Of a stretch of 11,725 nt of DNA, positions 1 through 8,100 are shown in pieces (the stretch's first letter is position 1; each line of letters opens with the position of its first letter). Position numbers and translations under genes: made by a program. The notes under the pieces are model-generated. The model was not told the origin of the DNA and did not search any database. It saw nothing but the letters and a program-made list of their open reading frames with translations. Source of the stretch: Methanobacteriota archaeon (GTDB taxonomy: Archaea > Thermoplasmatota > Poseidoniia > Poseidoniales > Poseidoniaceae); the NCBI GenBank assembly GCA_011525095.1, contig WTIV01000107.1, forward strand, positions 7,822 through 19,546, read 5' to 3'.

Positions 1-629
1 GGCGATGCACCGTTGATTGCCAAAACGTTTGTTGTGTTGATATCCTTGAAGGTTGGATTGGTTACACTCAAACTTGCACCATCAAAGACCATCGCTCCGT
101 ACTTGATGGATCCTTGACCGTCAATATCTACAGGGATTCCGTATGCGCCGTCTAATGTTACGTGGTTTAGACGAGTAAGTGACTGGTCAATTGTAGAATC
201 AAGGTATATTCCAGAACCGCAAGCCATGTCTGGATTGAATATACCTGTTACGTAACATCTGCCAGTTTGGTTAGGAGCTGGTGCTGCCGGTGCACCCCAA
301 ATGAAACGGATAGGAGAACCTGTACTCGCTTGTGATGCTCCGCAGGAAGTGTCACCTGCACAGATAGAACCTTGGATGTTGATGTTCTTGTCTGCAGGTA
401 TGTTGATTGTTGTTCCAGCATTGATGATTAATTTCGCACCGCCTGCGACCAATAAGTCACCATCCATATTCATGACTCCAGTCCAGGTTTCTGTACCAGT
501 AATTGTTCCTGATGATGTCTCATTTACAGCCATTGCTGACGGTGCAGTTGAGACCATAGTTACAAACAGGGAAACTAGGAATAAACTCACTAAACCTAAA
601 CTCTTACTTTTTTGGACGTTTACAGACAT
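1..629 (-). CDS. Secreted surface protein, probable parallel beta-helix (3' end beyond window)
   Basis: An open frame of 209 codons runs without a stop from an ATG at 629 to the left edge, so the C-terminus is missing. The protein begins with a signal peptide: a short basic start (VQKSKS), a hydrophobic core (LGLVSLFLVSLFVTMVS) and small residues ending APSAMA at about residue 34. The mature part starts with a pattern like GDLLVAGGAKLIINAGTTI, the 'value, then stabilising turn' rhythm typical of right-handed parallel beta-helix and polymorphic-outer-layer surface proteins. Four cysteines (in ICAGDTSCGA, GRCYVTG and DMACGSG) could form disulfides outside the cell. A GAGGG site lies 6 bases before the ATG and supports this start. 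An upstream in-frame GTG is possible but would bury the signal peptide. It follows the protease gene by 195 AT-rich bases with their own TATA-like box, so it is probably transcribed separately. Function is unknown; it could be an adhesin or an envelope protein. The opposite strand is also open (301-684) but shows no domain. Confidence 0.85.
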   Translation of the reverse strand, partial: MSVNVQKSKSLGLVSLFLVSLFVTMVSTAPSAMAVNETSSGTITGTETWTGVMNMDGDLLVAGGAKLIINAGTTINIPADKNINIQGSICAGDTSCGASQASTGSPIRFIWGAPAAPAPNQTGRCYVTGIFNPDMACGSGIYLDSTIDQSLTRLNHVTLDGAYGIPVDIDGQGSIKYGAMVFDGASLSVTNPTFKDINTTNVLAINGAS

Positions 630-635
630 GATACA

Positions 636-640
636 CCCTC
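636..640 (-). promoter_or_regulatory. Ribosome-binding site GAGGG of the secreted protein gene
   Basis: Read on the minus strand this is GAGGG, 6 bases before the ATG at 629. It can pair with the CCUC core at the 3' end of archaeal 16S rRNA. The same GAGGG appears 7 bases before the start of the large transferase gene, which supports both start choices. Confidence 0.55.
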
Positions 641-645
641 GGCAT

Positions 646-667
646 GTCGTCCAAATACTGGACCGAC
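646..667. repeat. Inverted repeat, 8-bp stem with one bulge, before the secreted protein gene
   Basis: GTCGTCCA (646-653) is the reverse complement of TGGACCGAC (659-667) apart from one extra C, with a 5-base spacer AATAC. It lies 17 to 38 bases before the ATG at 629. If transcription starts from the TATA-like box at 737-742 it would be a hairpin in the mRNA leader; otherwise it could be a protein-binding palindrome. The spacer also holds a weak TATTT box that would be placed for a leaderless start. Confidence 0.4.
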
Positions 668-685
668 TTAACACATTGGGATAGA

Positions 686-697
686 TTTCAATTGAAA
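686..697. promoter_or_regulatory. Perfect 12-bp palindrome TTTCAATTGAAA, possible operator
   Basis: The 12 bases read the same on both strands. The site lies 57 to 68 bases before the start of the secreted protein gene and about 40 bases after its TATA-like box, the zone where archaeal repressors often bind. In AT-rich DNA a 12-bp palindrome can occur by chance, so the regulatory role is a guess. Confidence 0.25.
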
Positions 698-736
698 AGT
701 ATCAATTACTGAGAATAATATCACCTTTTTTAGCAC

Positions 737-742
737 TATAAA
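737..742 (-). promoter_or_regulatory. TATA-like box (TTTATA) for the secreted protein gene
   Basis: On the minus strand this is CTTTATAG in the 195-base gap after the protease gene. It is the best match to the archaeal TATA consensus in the gap. A start site about 25 bases downstream would fall near 712-715 and give a leader of about 84 bases, consistent with the presence of a ribosome-binding site. Confidence 0.45.
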
Positions 743-764
743 GTAACAAAATATCAAATTCAAT

Positions 765-770
765 AAAAAA
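765..770 (-). terminator. T-run, possible transcription end of the protease gene
   Basis: Six consecutive T residues on the minus strand lie about 55 bases after the protease stop codon, with further T-rich runs just beyond. Archaeal RNA polymerase often ends at such runs without a hairpin. No stem is seen in front of it. Confidence 0.3.
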
Positions 771-824
771 TATCACATGATTGAAGATGACTCATTATCG
801 TCTCAGTACATCGTTTAGAATATA

Positions 825-2042
825 TTAGCAGGCAACTGAGGATTGTATTTGATTCAACCATGCTTTACCATCAATCGCTCCATAACCCCAGCGAGAATCG
901 TGTTCTATCCCTTCCTCAAGTGGAATTGCCGAGTCCATCAACGCTGTTTTTACTTGACTGAGACAGTCTTCATTTGGACTGATTAAATCTGGCTCTGCTT
1001 CCAAAATCAAAGCTAAAATTCCTGATACGAAAACCGTAGCATCACTAGTACCTGTTGAGGAATAGTATTCATCATCGAATGCAGTAGATACGATTGATAC
1101 TCCTGGAGCAGACACCTCTGGTTTCTTGTTTGGATTTTGGTAAAGTTCAGAATTCTCAACGCTAGTGTAACCCAGAGAAGAGCCTTCCCAAATATTTCCA
1201 TCAACGTCCAAAGCACCAACTGAAATTACTCCCGGCACATCTGAAGGAGTTGCAACCCTACCATCGTCATCGGGCCCACCGTCGTTTCCGGCTGCTGCAA
1301 CAACGTAAACGCCGTTTGCAATCGCTTGCTTGACAGCGTTAGATGTAGGGCCATCGGTTGTTGCATTTGGATCGCTTTCCCCACCCAAAGACAAAGAAAT
1401 GATGTTTGCTTGGAATGTTTTCCAACACCACTCTATCGCACTAGCAACAACATTCTGGTCACCGCTATTCCCACCATCTCCATCATCTCCAAGGGCTGCC
1501 GCCATACCAAGAGTAACACCTGGAGCAACACCTTTGAGGTATCCATCAGAAGCCAAAATACCTGCCATCATAGTACCGTGAGCGAGAGACCCTAGGTCTG
1601 AAATTTGATTAGAGCCTGTGATAAAATCCTTGAATACCAAATCGATTGATTCCAAATCGGAGTGACTTGGATCGATACCAGTGTCAACCATACAAACTCG
1701 AATCCCATCTCCGGTATAGCCCAGTGATTGTAATTCTCTTGCACCAGAGTCCTCAAAAGCCCACTCAGATTTCGGCGGGGGTATTTCGATGAAAAGCAAT
1801 TGGCTTCGCCAAACGGCCCACATGATTAAAATCAAAACTAGGAAGAATCCAGTACTAATCAGTCGCTGTCTCAGTCGCTTGGGTCTAGAGACAACAGGGA
1901 CTGGCGTTGGCGCCCAACCCAATACTTCGCTTCTCCATCCCTCTTGATGTCCAATGGTTGCCGAGTCTGCTGCGGATAAGATCCGATAGTCGGAGGGTTC
2001 GGGAATGAACTCAACATTCCCGAGTTCTCTCTCCTCCCACAT
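825..2042 (-). CDS. Membrane-anchored subtilisin-family (S8) serine protease
   Basis: This 405-residue protein is a subtilase. The catalytic triad is visible: Asp120 in VCMVDTGID, His155 in AHGTMMAG and Ser333 in STGTSDATVFVSG. Asn253 in AAAGNDGG supplies the oxyanion hole, and SLSLGG (216-221) is the substrate-binding strand. The first 60 residues are probably cytoplasmic and end in a basic stretch (RPKRLRQR, 53-60). A single membrane helix follows (about 62-78), which by the positive-inside rule places the protease domain outside. Only about 20 residues separate the helix from the catalytic domain, so no I9-type inhibitory propeptide is present. The serine motif departs from the usual GTSMAAPH, and the usual HGTHVAG is HGTMMAG here; all catalytic residues remain, so activity is likely but specificity may be unusual. 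Cys360 and the C-terminal Cys405 could form a disulfide. An in-frame TGA two codons before the ATG fixes the start. It lies 91 bases after the transferase gene, behind its own TATA-like box. It may process exported proteins of this cluster (inference). Confidence 0.93.
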   Translation of the reverse strand: MWEERELGNVEFIPEPSDYRILSAADSATIGHQEGWRSEVLGWAPTPVPVVSRPKRLRQRLISTGFFLVLILIMWAVWRSQLLFIEIPPPKSEWAFEDSGARELQSLGYTGDGIRVCMVDTGIDPSHSDLESIDLVFKDFITGSNQISDLGSLAHGTMMAGILASDGYLKGVAPGVTLGMAAALGDDGDGGNSGDQNVVASAIEWCWKTFQANIISLSLGGESDPNATTDGPTSNAVKQAIANGVYVVAAAGNDGGPDDDGRVATPSDVPGVISVGALDVDGNIWEGSSLGYTSVENSELYQNPNKKPEVSAPGVSIVSTAFDDEYYSSTGTSDATVFVSGILALILEAEPDLISPNEDCLSQVKTALMDSAIPLEEGIEHDSRWGYGAIDGKAWLNQIQSSVAC

Positions 2043-2070
2043 AGGTCATCACTACCACGTCAATGGCTTC

Positions 2071-2077
2071 AATATAT
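2071..2077 (-). promoter_or_regulatory. TATA-like box for the protease gene, predicting a near-leaderless mRNA
   Basis: The minus strand reads CATATATTG here, centred about 32 bases before the ATG at 2042. Archaeal TATA boxes lie about 26 bases before the start of transcription, so the mRNA would begin around 2047, only a few bases before the ATG. The lack of a GAGGG site here, unlike the two other genes, fits a leaderless mRNA. Confidence 0.45.
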
Positions 2078-2092
2078 GTCTGAAACCAATAG

Positions 2093-2121
2093 GATTCTGC
2101 CTCCGATATGGAGGCAGAATC
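2093..2121 (-). terminator. Perfect 12-bp hairpin just after the transferase stop codon
   Basis: GATTCTGCCTCC (2093-2104) and GGAGGCAGAATC (2110-2121) are exact reverse complements around a 5-base loop. In the RNA the stem begins 12 bases after the TGA stop (2134-2136). It is not followed by a T-run, so it is not a classic bacterial terminator; it may stabilise the 3' end of a very long mRNA, mark a processing site, or separate this transcript from the protease gene. The loop segment CCGATA (2103-2108) can also pair with TATCGG (2124-2129), giving an alternative fold that excludes part of the main stem. Confidence 0.6.
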
Positions 2122-2133
2122 TCTATCGGAATA

Positions 2134-5100
2134 TCAGAAGCGTCCAGAGGAGCCTCTTCTTGCAGTCTTGTATCCACCGTACATTACAAGTCCGGTTAGA
2201 AGAACAATTACTACAACCAACCAATCAGAGTCACCATCTTCATCTGCTATGTTCGAGAAGGTGATGGTAATGATTTCCGATTCAGCACTTTCAACGTGTG
2301 TTGGCGTTCCAATTACATCCAAGGTAACCTTCAATCTGGCCTTACCAGGTGGTAGGTCAGAATAATCAAATGTTGCGTATGCAGTACCATTGGCTGGAAC
2401 TGTGATAGTTACTTGCTGTTGTGGATAGACAGTGTCACCGAGTTCGTCCGCTTCTAAGTAGACAATTACGTCACTTGCTGTTAGGAATCCATCGTTTCTG
2501 ATTGGAATGATGAATTGTCCATCAGCGTTTGCCTTTGCGTCAGCATTTCTTGGTTCCACTCCACCTTCATCGATTACTAATTTAGCAACTGAAATAATTG
2601 CGGTCGTTGATTGAGATTGCTCAGCAAAGTCTCCCTCGCTATTTGCCTTGAAGGAAACAGGACACTCATCTTCGGCAGCTGCATCTGCAGGTGCGTAGAT
2701 TGTGAATGATTGACTTCTCTCACTATTTGCTGCAACAGTTACGTTAGAAATCGGTGGTGCGACAGTCCATCCATCACAAGATAGTTGAGATTCGACTGTT
2801 ACAGTATCGTCACCGTTTCCATCGTTTACAATTCTAAGTGTAACAATTGTCTCATCACCGACACCGACACCAATCTTTTCTGGAGCATCGACGAATGAGA
2901 TGTTGTACTGCTGTGGAATGAATACTCTTGCACTCGCTTCGCTTGATCCAGCGTCTGCAGTAAATCTCATGTTCACAGCATGCCCATCGTCATAGGTCTG
3001 GGACTGATTCTTTAGAGGTAGAGTTACCCTAACATCGACTTCGGTGTACAATAGTTGACTTGTATCAGAGTTGTTCATTCCAATGCCCATTGCTATGTCC
3101 ATTGCTTCGGTCCATTCGCCTGTTGAGTTCTTGTACTCGATAATCCAGAACTCAGCATCCTGTGTTACACTTGTTGAACCGGATGCAGTGAAAGTATCAG
3201 AGATCTCTGTTCCTTCGTAAGTGAGGCCCAACTTCATTGTGATTACCTTGTAACCATTACCGTCTTCCTTAGCAGTTAATTCTGTTAAATCAGATTCGTC
3301 AAAGTCTGCTGTTTCTGCATCAACCGAGATAATCTCGACTACAAGGTCTGAGTTGACACGGCGTGTGAACTCTAGCAAGCGGTCCTCAGCAGTATCTTGG
3401 ATTACATCTACAGTCAATCCGGCATTGTATTCCATTACTAGGTCTAGGTCGTGCTGAATTGATTCGAATTCACTGTCGAATGAAATGCTACCTGCTGGTA
3501 GAATCATTTCGATTTCACCATTTGAGTCAAATGGAACTTCCCATGCAACGCCGTCACCGAGGTCTATTTCGACGTCGACTCCATCAGCAACATCTCCAGC
3601 ATGGAATTCATCACTATCAATTGTTAGCCATGTTGTAGAGATTGAAATCAATCCACCCTTCTCCATTACAAGGTCAAGAGTTGCACCGTCTTGGACAGAG
3701 GCCTCTAGCAATCCAATTGCAATTCCACCACCGTTCTCATCGACATCGGTTCCTTCAACCACAACAATCCAGTTTCCTGGTTGAATCTGGGCAGACCATG
3801 AAAGGGTTTCGTCCTCATAAGTTGCCGAGTCCAATGGTAGATAGTAAGGGTCTCTTACAATTCCACTAGCTGGGTAAAGTGTGATGGTTGCACCGGAAAG
3901 CCTGTCGCTATCTCCGAGAATGTCTGTTACGTTCCCTGATACTTCAACAAGTCCTGCACTCATCTCGAAGTCTCGGCTTTCGTGTGTGTCGTTGACAACG
4001 TAGAAGGATGAGTTTCCATCTTCGTAAGTCACTGTATCGAATCCAGACTTCTCGGCCACTACTGTGTAATTTTCACGAATTGGGACGAATAGTTTCCAGG
4101 TTCCCTCTTCATCGGTCATTACATCTTCTGAGAATCCACTCTCTGAACTGATTGAAACATTGACAGATTCGATTCCTTCACCAGAGTTTGGAATATCATC
4201 ATCATTTAGGTCCCAGAAGATCTTTCCACCAACTAGAACGTGCTTGTCTACGTAAACAGTACCTGCATCCCATGTGGTACCGACTACTGTGTCAGCTGAG
4301 TTGTAGATACCGACATCCAGAGACCACATCTCAAGAGTATCCGTTCTGTTTAGCATCAGTGTCCAGTTACCTGGCATCAAAACTTCATTGATTATTCCTT
4401 CATTGTCAGAAGGACCTAGGCTTACATTACCCAAGCCATCGAGGCTTACAGCGGTAATTCTAGTAGCTGTAATGTTTGATTCTGTTAGTGATTCTCTCAG
4501 CTGCATTGTAACGTTCAATGCAGTCTTAGTCTTCCAGTCCAGATCGGTGATTGCTCCATCGATTACTAGTACATCTCTGAAGATTTCAGTCTCATTGCTG
4601 TCTGCAATGTAATCTGAAACTTCTACAAACCACTCGCCTGCAGCGATGTATTCAGCGAACGTACCGTTTTCATCGGTTGCTAGTGGATAGAAGTCATCAC
4701 CTGCTTCGTTTCTCAACCATACTGTTGAATTCTCAAGTGGGAAGCCACTTTCCATCAGCACAGTGCCTGCAACAAGATATTCTGGCGTGATTGCAATATC
4801 AACTGGGTCTCCAGATGGTGCTAGTCCAATATCTAGAGATGGGAGATCCAATGAAAACTTCCTGAAATCACTGGCATTCTCGTCTCTAGGGTCATCTTCT
4901 ATCATGGTGATGATGTAGGCGCCAACGGACAAATCAACTGTTAACTCACCAGTATTTGCGTCATACATCTCTTCAGTAACTTCAACGTCAATACCGAAAT
5001 CATTGATTGAAGTGATATTGAATGTAGGTGATACTGCAGTACCGTTTTCCCATGAAAGGTCATCATTTGTATCCAAGAATATCCTGAATGTAACTGAAAC

Positions 5101-8100
5101 ATTATCAGGGGTTGCAACAACTTCAACTCTGTTAGTTTCGTTCTCGGTTGTTGCGGAGATTGGCTCAACATTCATGGCTGAGTTAGATGCAGAAATCGTG
5201 TATGTTCCATTTGTGAGGTACATCAAGAAGTTTCCAGCATCGTCTATCTCATCTCTCCACTCAAGTCCGTTTTCATCGGTTGCGATAATTTCCGCACCGC
5301 TCGCTCCTGTGATACCGTCTCCCCAAGTAATTCCAGATCCGTTAATTGGTGAATCTCTCAGCCATACAGTTCCTTGTAGGGTGTTGGAATCTTGTAGAAT
5401 CAGATCTCTATCGACATCTTGGGATGCGTCTGTAACGAGCATACCTGCTGTCAAAACATTACTTGTCAATCCAGCAAAGCTTTGCACATTAATGTGGAAC
5501 TCGACGCCTGCTGGCATTCTTATGGAGTATGTTCCGTTTTGTTCGTCAGTAGTAGTCTCAAAGATGATTTTACCAGAGCGTGCTTCAACATTCACGTTGC
5601 CCGCAGGCTCTCTCATTTCCATCGGGATATCTGAAGGAGTGTTGTATTGAGGATCTTGCATTAGGTCCGCAAGGCCAGGAATAGCCCACACTGTTCCATT
5701 AACCCAAGCGCTGACTGCGTAAGTCAAATCCAATTCAACATCTTCTGTAGTAACTTCCACTTCATGCCATAATACGAAGTTATCATCAGTTTCATCTGAA
5801 ATGACCCAGTCACCCATGAATACCTCTGCATGAACGAGTCCAGTTTCGTCTGATTGGGCAGTCAAAGTGATATCGTTAAGGTCTGTTCCCAAGGAACTAG
5901 AGAAAGTCAATGTTCTGTTAGACAGGTCTAGACCAGAGCCACCGTCATTCAACTGAATAGTTACGTCACGCATTGTAGGAACAGAAACTGCTAGAGTTAT
6001 GTTCTGAGAATCGAGACCTACACTGAAGTTTTGCTCGACTTCATACCATCCGTCATTATCAATGTCAACTCTCCATTGATAGTCGCCAGTGGCAAGTGGG
6101 CCATAGCTGAAGTTACCGTCTTCATCCGTTTCAATCAATACCGGTTCTGACCCTTCTTCCAATCCAAAGTCGACTAGTTCGATAGTCTCATTCGGAAGTG
6201 GTGTTGGGTCACCATTTGTGAAGTAATCAGCAAACAATGTGTCTGCGAAAATTGAACCTGGCATCTTCATCTCCAAATCAGTCGTAGGTTCAACACCTAC
6301 CTCGACTGGATCAGGAAGCAGTATCTCTCTACCGTTTTCCATCATCGCAATCATGTTGTATGTTCCGGGCATTAATCCAGTCTTGTAGAATGAACCTGGT
6401 GCTACCATTGGTCCAGAGAACGTTCCCTCACCGATGAATAAACCTGTACCATTGACGGTTCCAATTCCTTCGTAAACGCCAGTACCCTCGAATGTTTCTC
6501 CATCAAGGAACTTGACGACGATTACTTCTCCATCAGCGGTCATTCTACCGTTTGCATCGACTGTACCCTCGAATAGGTAAGTATCTGCTTCTGAGGTCAA
6601 ACAGGCGGTGTGGGTTGAGTTAACTGTTTCATCATCTACTGTTTCTTCAAAGGTAGGTAGAGATTCTATTGTTTCGTTGCCCACTATCTCCTCGACACAT
6701 GCTGGAGCGTCATAATCGATCCATTCCGCGACAATTGAACCTGCACCGGTAAATGTTGCGTTAGCAGTGTATGAGCGGCCATCTAGGACGTTACGAGTGT
6801 AGTTTCCAGTAAATCCGTAAACGATTCCTGTGTTGCCTTGAGTATCGAAAGTTCCGTTCTCAGTGAAGGTAACCTCACCAGTTCCTTGAATAATTCTTGA
6901 ATCACCGGCGTCGGTTGTGAAAGAACCGCTTGTTGTTGAGACAGAGTAATTTGTGGACATGCCCCACACATTTCGTAGGATAAAGTCCATTCCGTCTAGT
7001 GCGTCACCTTCGAAGGACTCGTGTCCTGTCCAAGTTACTGTACCTGACACTCCACTTGAATCGACTGCAATGTCAAAGTCTGTGTCGATAGAAGCACCTT
7101 CTTCTTGGTCGGCTTGTGCTCCTGTGATGTTTTGTGTCACTTCACCCATCCAAGACATGTTTGCAACCTTACCAAGCAAAGCAGTAATCAAGTTGGTTTC
7201 ACGGTTATCGTTCGTGTTAACAGTCAAGTCGCCCAAACCAGCAGCGTATTCGCCAGTCTGGATTGTATCCTTTGCTTCTGCATCATCGAATACACCAGCG
7301 TATGCTGAAACTCTAATCTTTCCAGCAGGCACGGTGTATGACCACTCGCCGTTTTCATCAGCATCTGTGTAACCGATTGGAACCCAGTAAGTATCCTCGT
7401 CTAGGTCAGTTTCATCTTCACCGGAGAATGCATCTCTCTCTATTAGAATTCTGACGTTTGATAGAGGTGTTCCATCATCTGACATACTGACTGTACCTCC
7501 AACTTCAACACCAGGGTAGTACTTCAGAATCTTGACTAGTGTGTTTGCAGCACCCAACATATCATCAGGGTCTTCTGCATTGTACCAGTTTGCAATTACA
7601 AAGTGGTTCATCATTGCACCAGGCAGTGGAACTGCATTTGTCATTATGGAATTAGGAGTACCAGACTGACCGAAGTGTTGTCCTGGTTGTTCTGTTGTAG
7701 CGAATCCAAGAGAGGACGCGCCATATCCTACGTATGCACGTGCAAGCATTGTATCAAAGAATGCAGGCGTGTGATCGATTCTAATGTCAACTAGGCTTAG
7801 TGGGTCAAATGTTGCCCCGGACTGTTGATTTAGAACGTCCTTTCGCATTTCTTCATCGAATTCTTCTCTTGTCATTTCATCATTGAATTGTCCACGAGTA
7901 GTCATGTAGACCTCATCCATGAAGGTGCCGAAGTCTTGTCCAGACAGAATAGTCGGTGCTCCGAAAATTCCGGTTGGGCTACCGCCGCTGTATTCTGAAC
8001 TGTACAACCCTGCCCTTGGGTACAGCCTGTTGTCCACAGCGAAGTACCTGATTTCGTGGTTGCGAGTGATTGTTTCACCTGGTGCACCTTCGTAATCTTG

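Larger units (their letters stand above)
694..775 (-). repeat. Four spaced TATCA direct repeats flanking the TATA-like box
   Basis: The plus strand carries an A-rich run ending in TATCA four times, with TATCA at 700-704, 719-723, 752-756 and 771-775. On the transcribed strand each reads TGATA followed by a T-rich run. The start-to-start spacings are 19, 33 and 19 bases, and the TATA-like box at 737-742 sits near the middle. This could be a multi-site regulator target for the secreted protein gene. AT-rich composition makes short repeats common, so confidence is low. Confidence 0.3.

Noticed and set aside
301..684. A 127-codon open frame on the plus strand
   Set aside because: It lies opposite the signal peptide and mature start of the secreted protein, which has a convincing reading on the minus strand; no ribosome site or domain supports the plus-strand frame.
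1013..1219. Frameshift or second gene inside the protease
   Set aside because: The main frame carries the catalytic Ser and continues smoothly to its stop, so the short overlapping frame on the same strand is not a gene.
2134..2230. Archaeosortase (PGF-CTERM type) sorting signal at the transferase C-terminus
   Set aside because: A helix and basic tail are present but no Pro-Gly-Phe or similar motif precedes the helix, so it is better read as a plain anchor.
5003..5650. A 215-codon open frame on the plus strand
   Set aside because: It is antisense to the transferase extension, shows no domain or plausible start signal, and its length is expected from the codon pattern of the opposite strand.
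2230..7515. CRISPR-like or long DNA tandem repeats in the extension
   Set aside because: The similarity between domains is at protein level only (TDENG-type turns); the DNA copies differ and there are no evenly spaced identical repeats.
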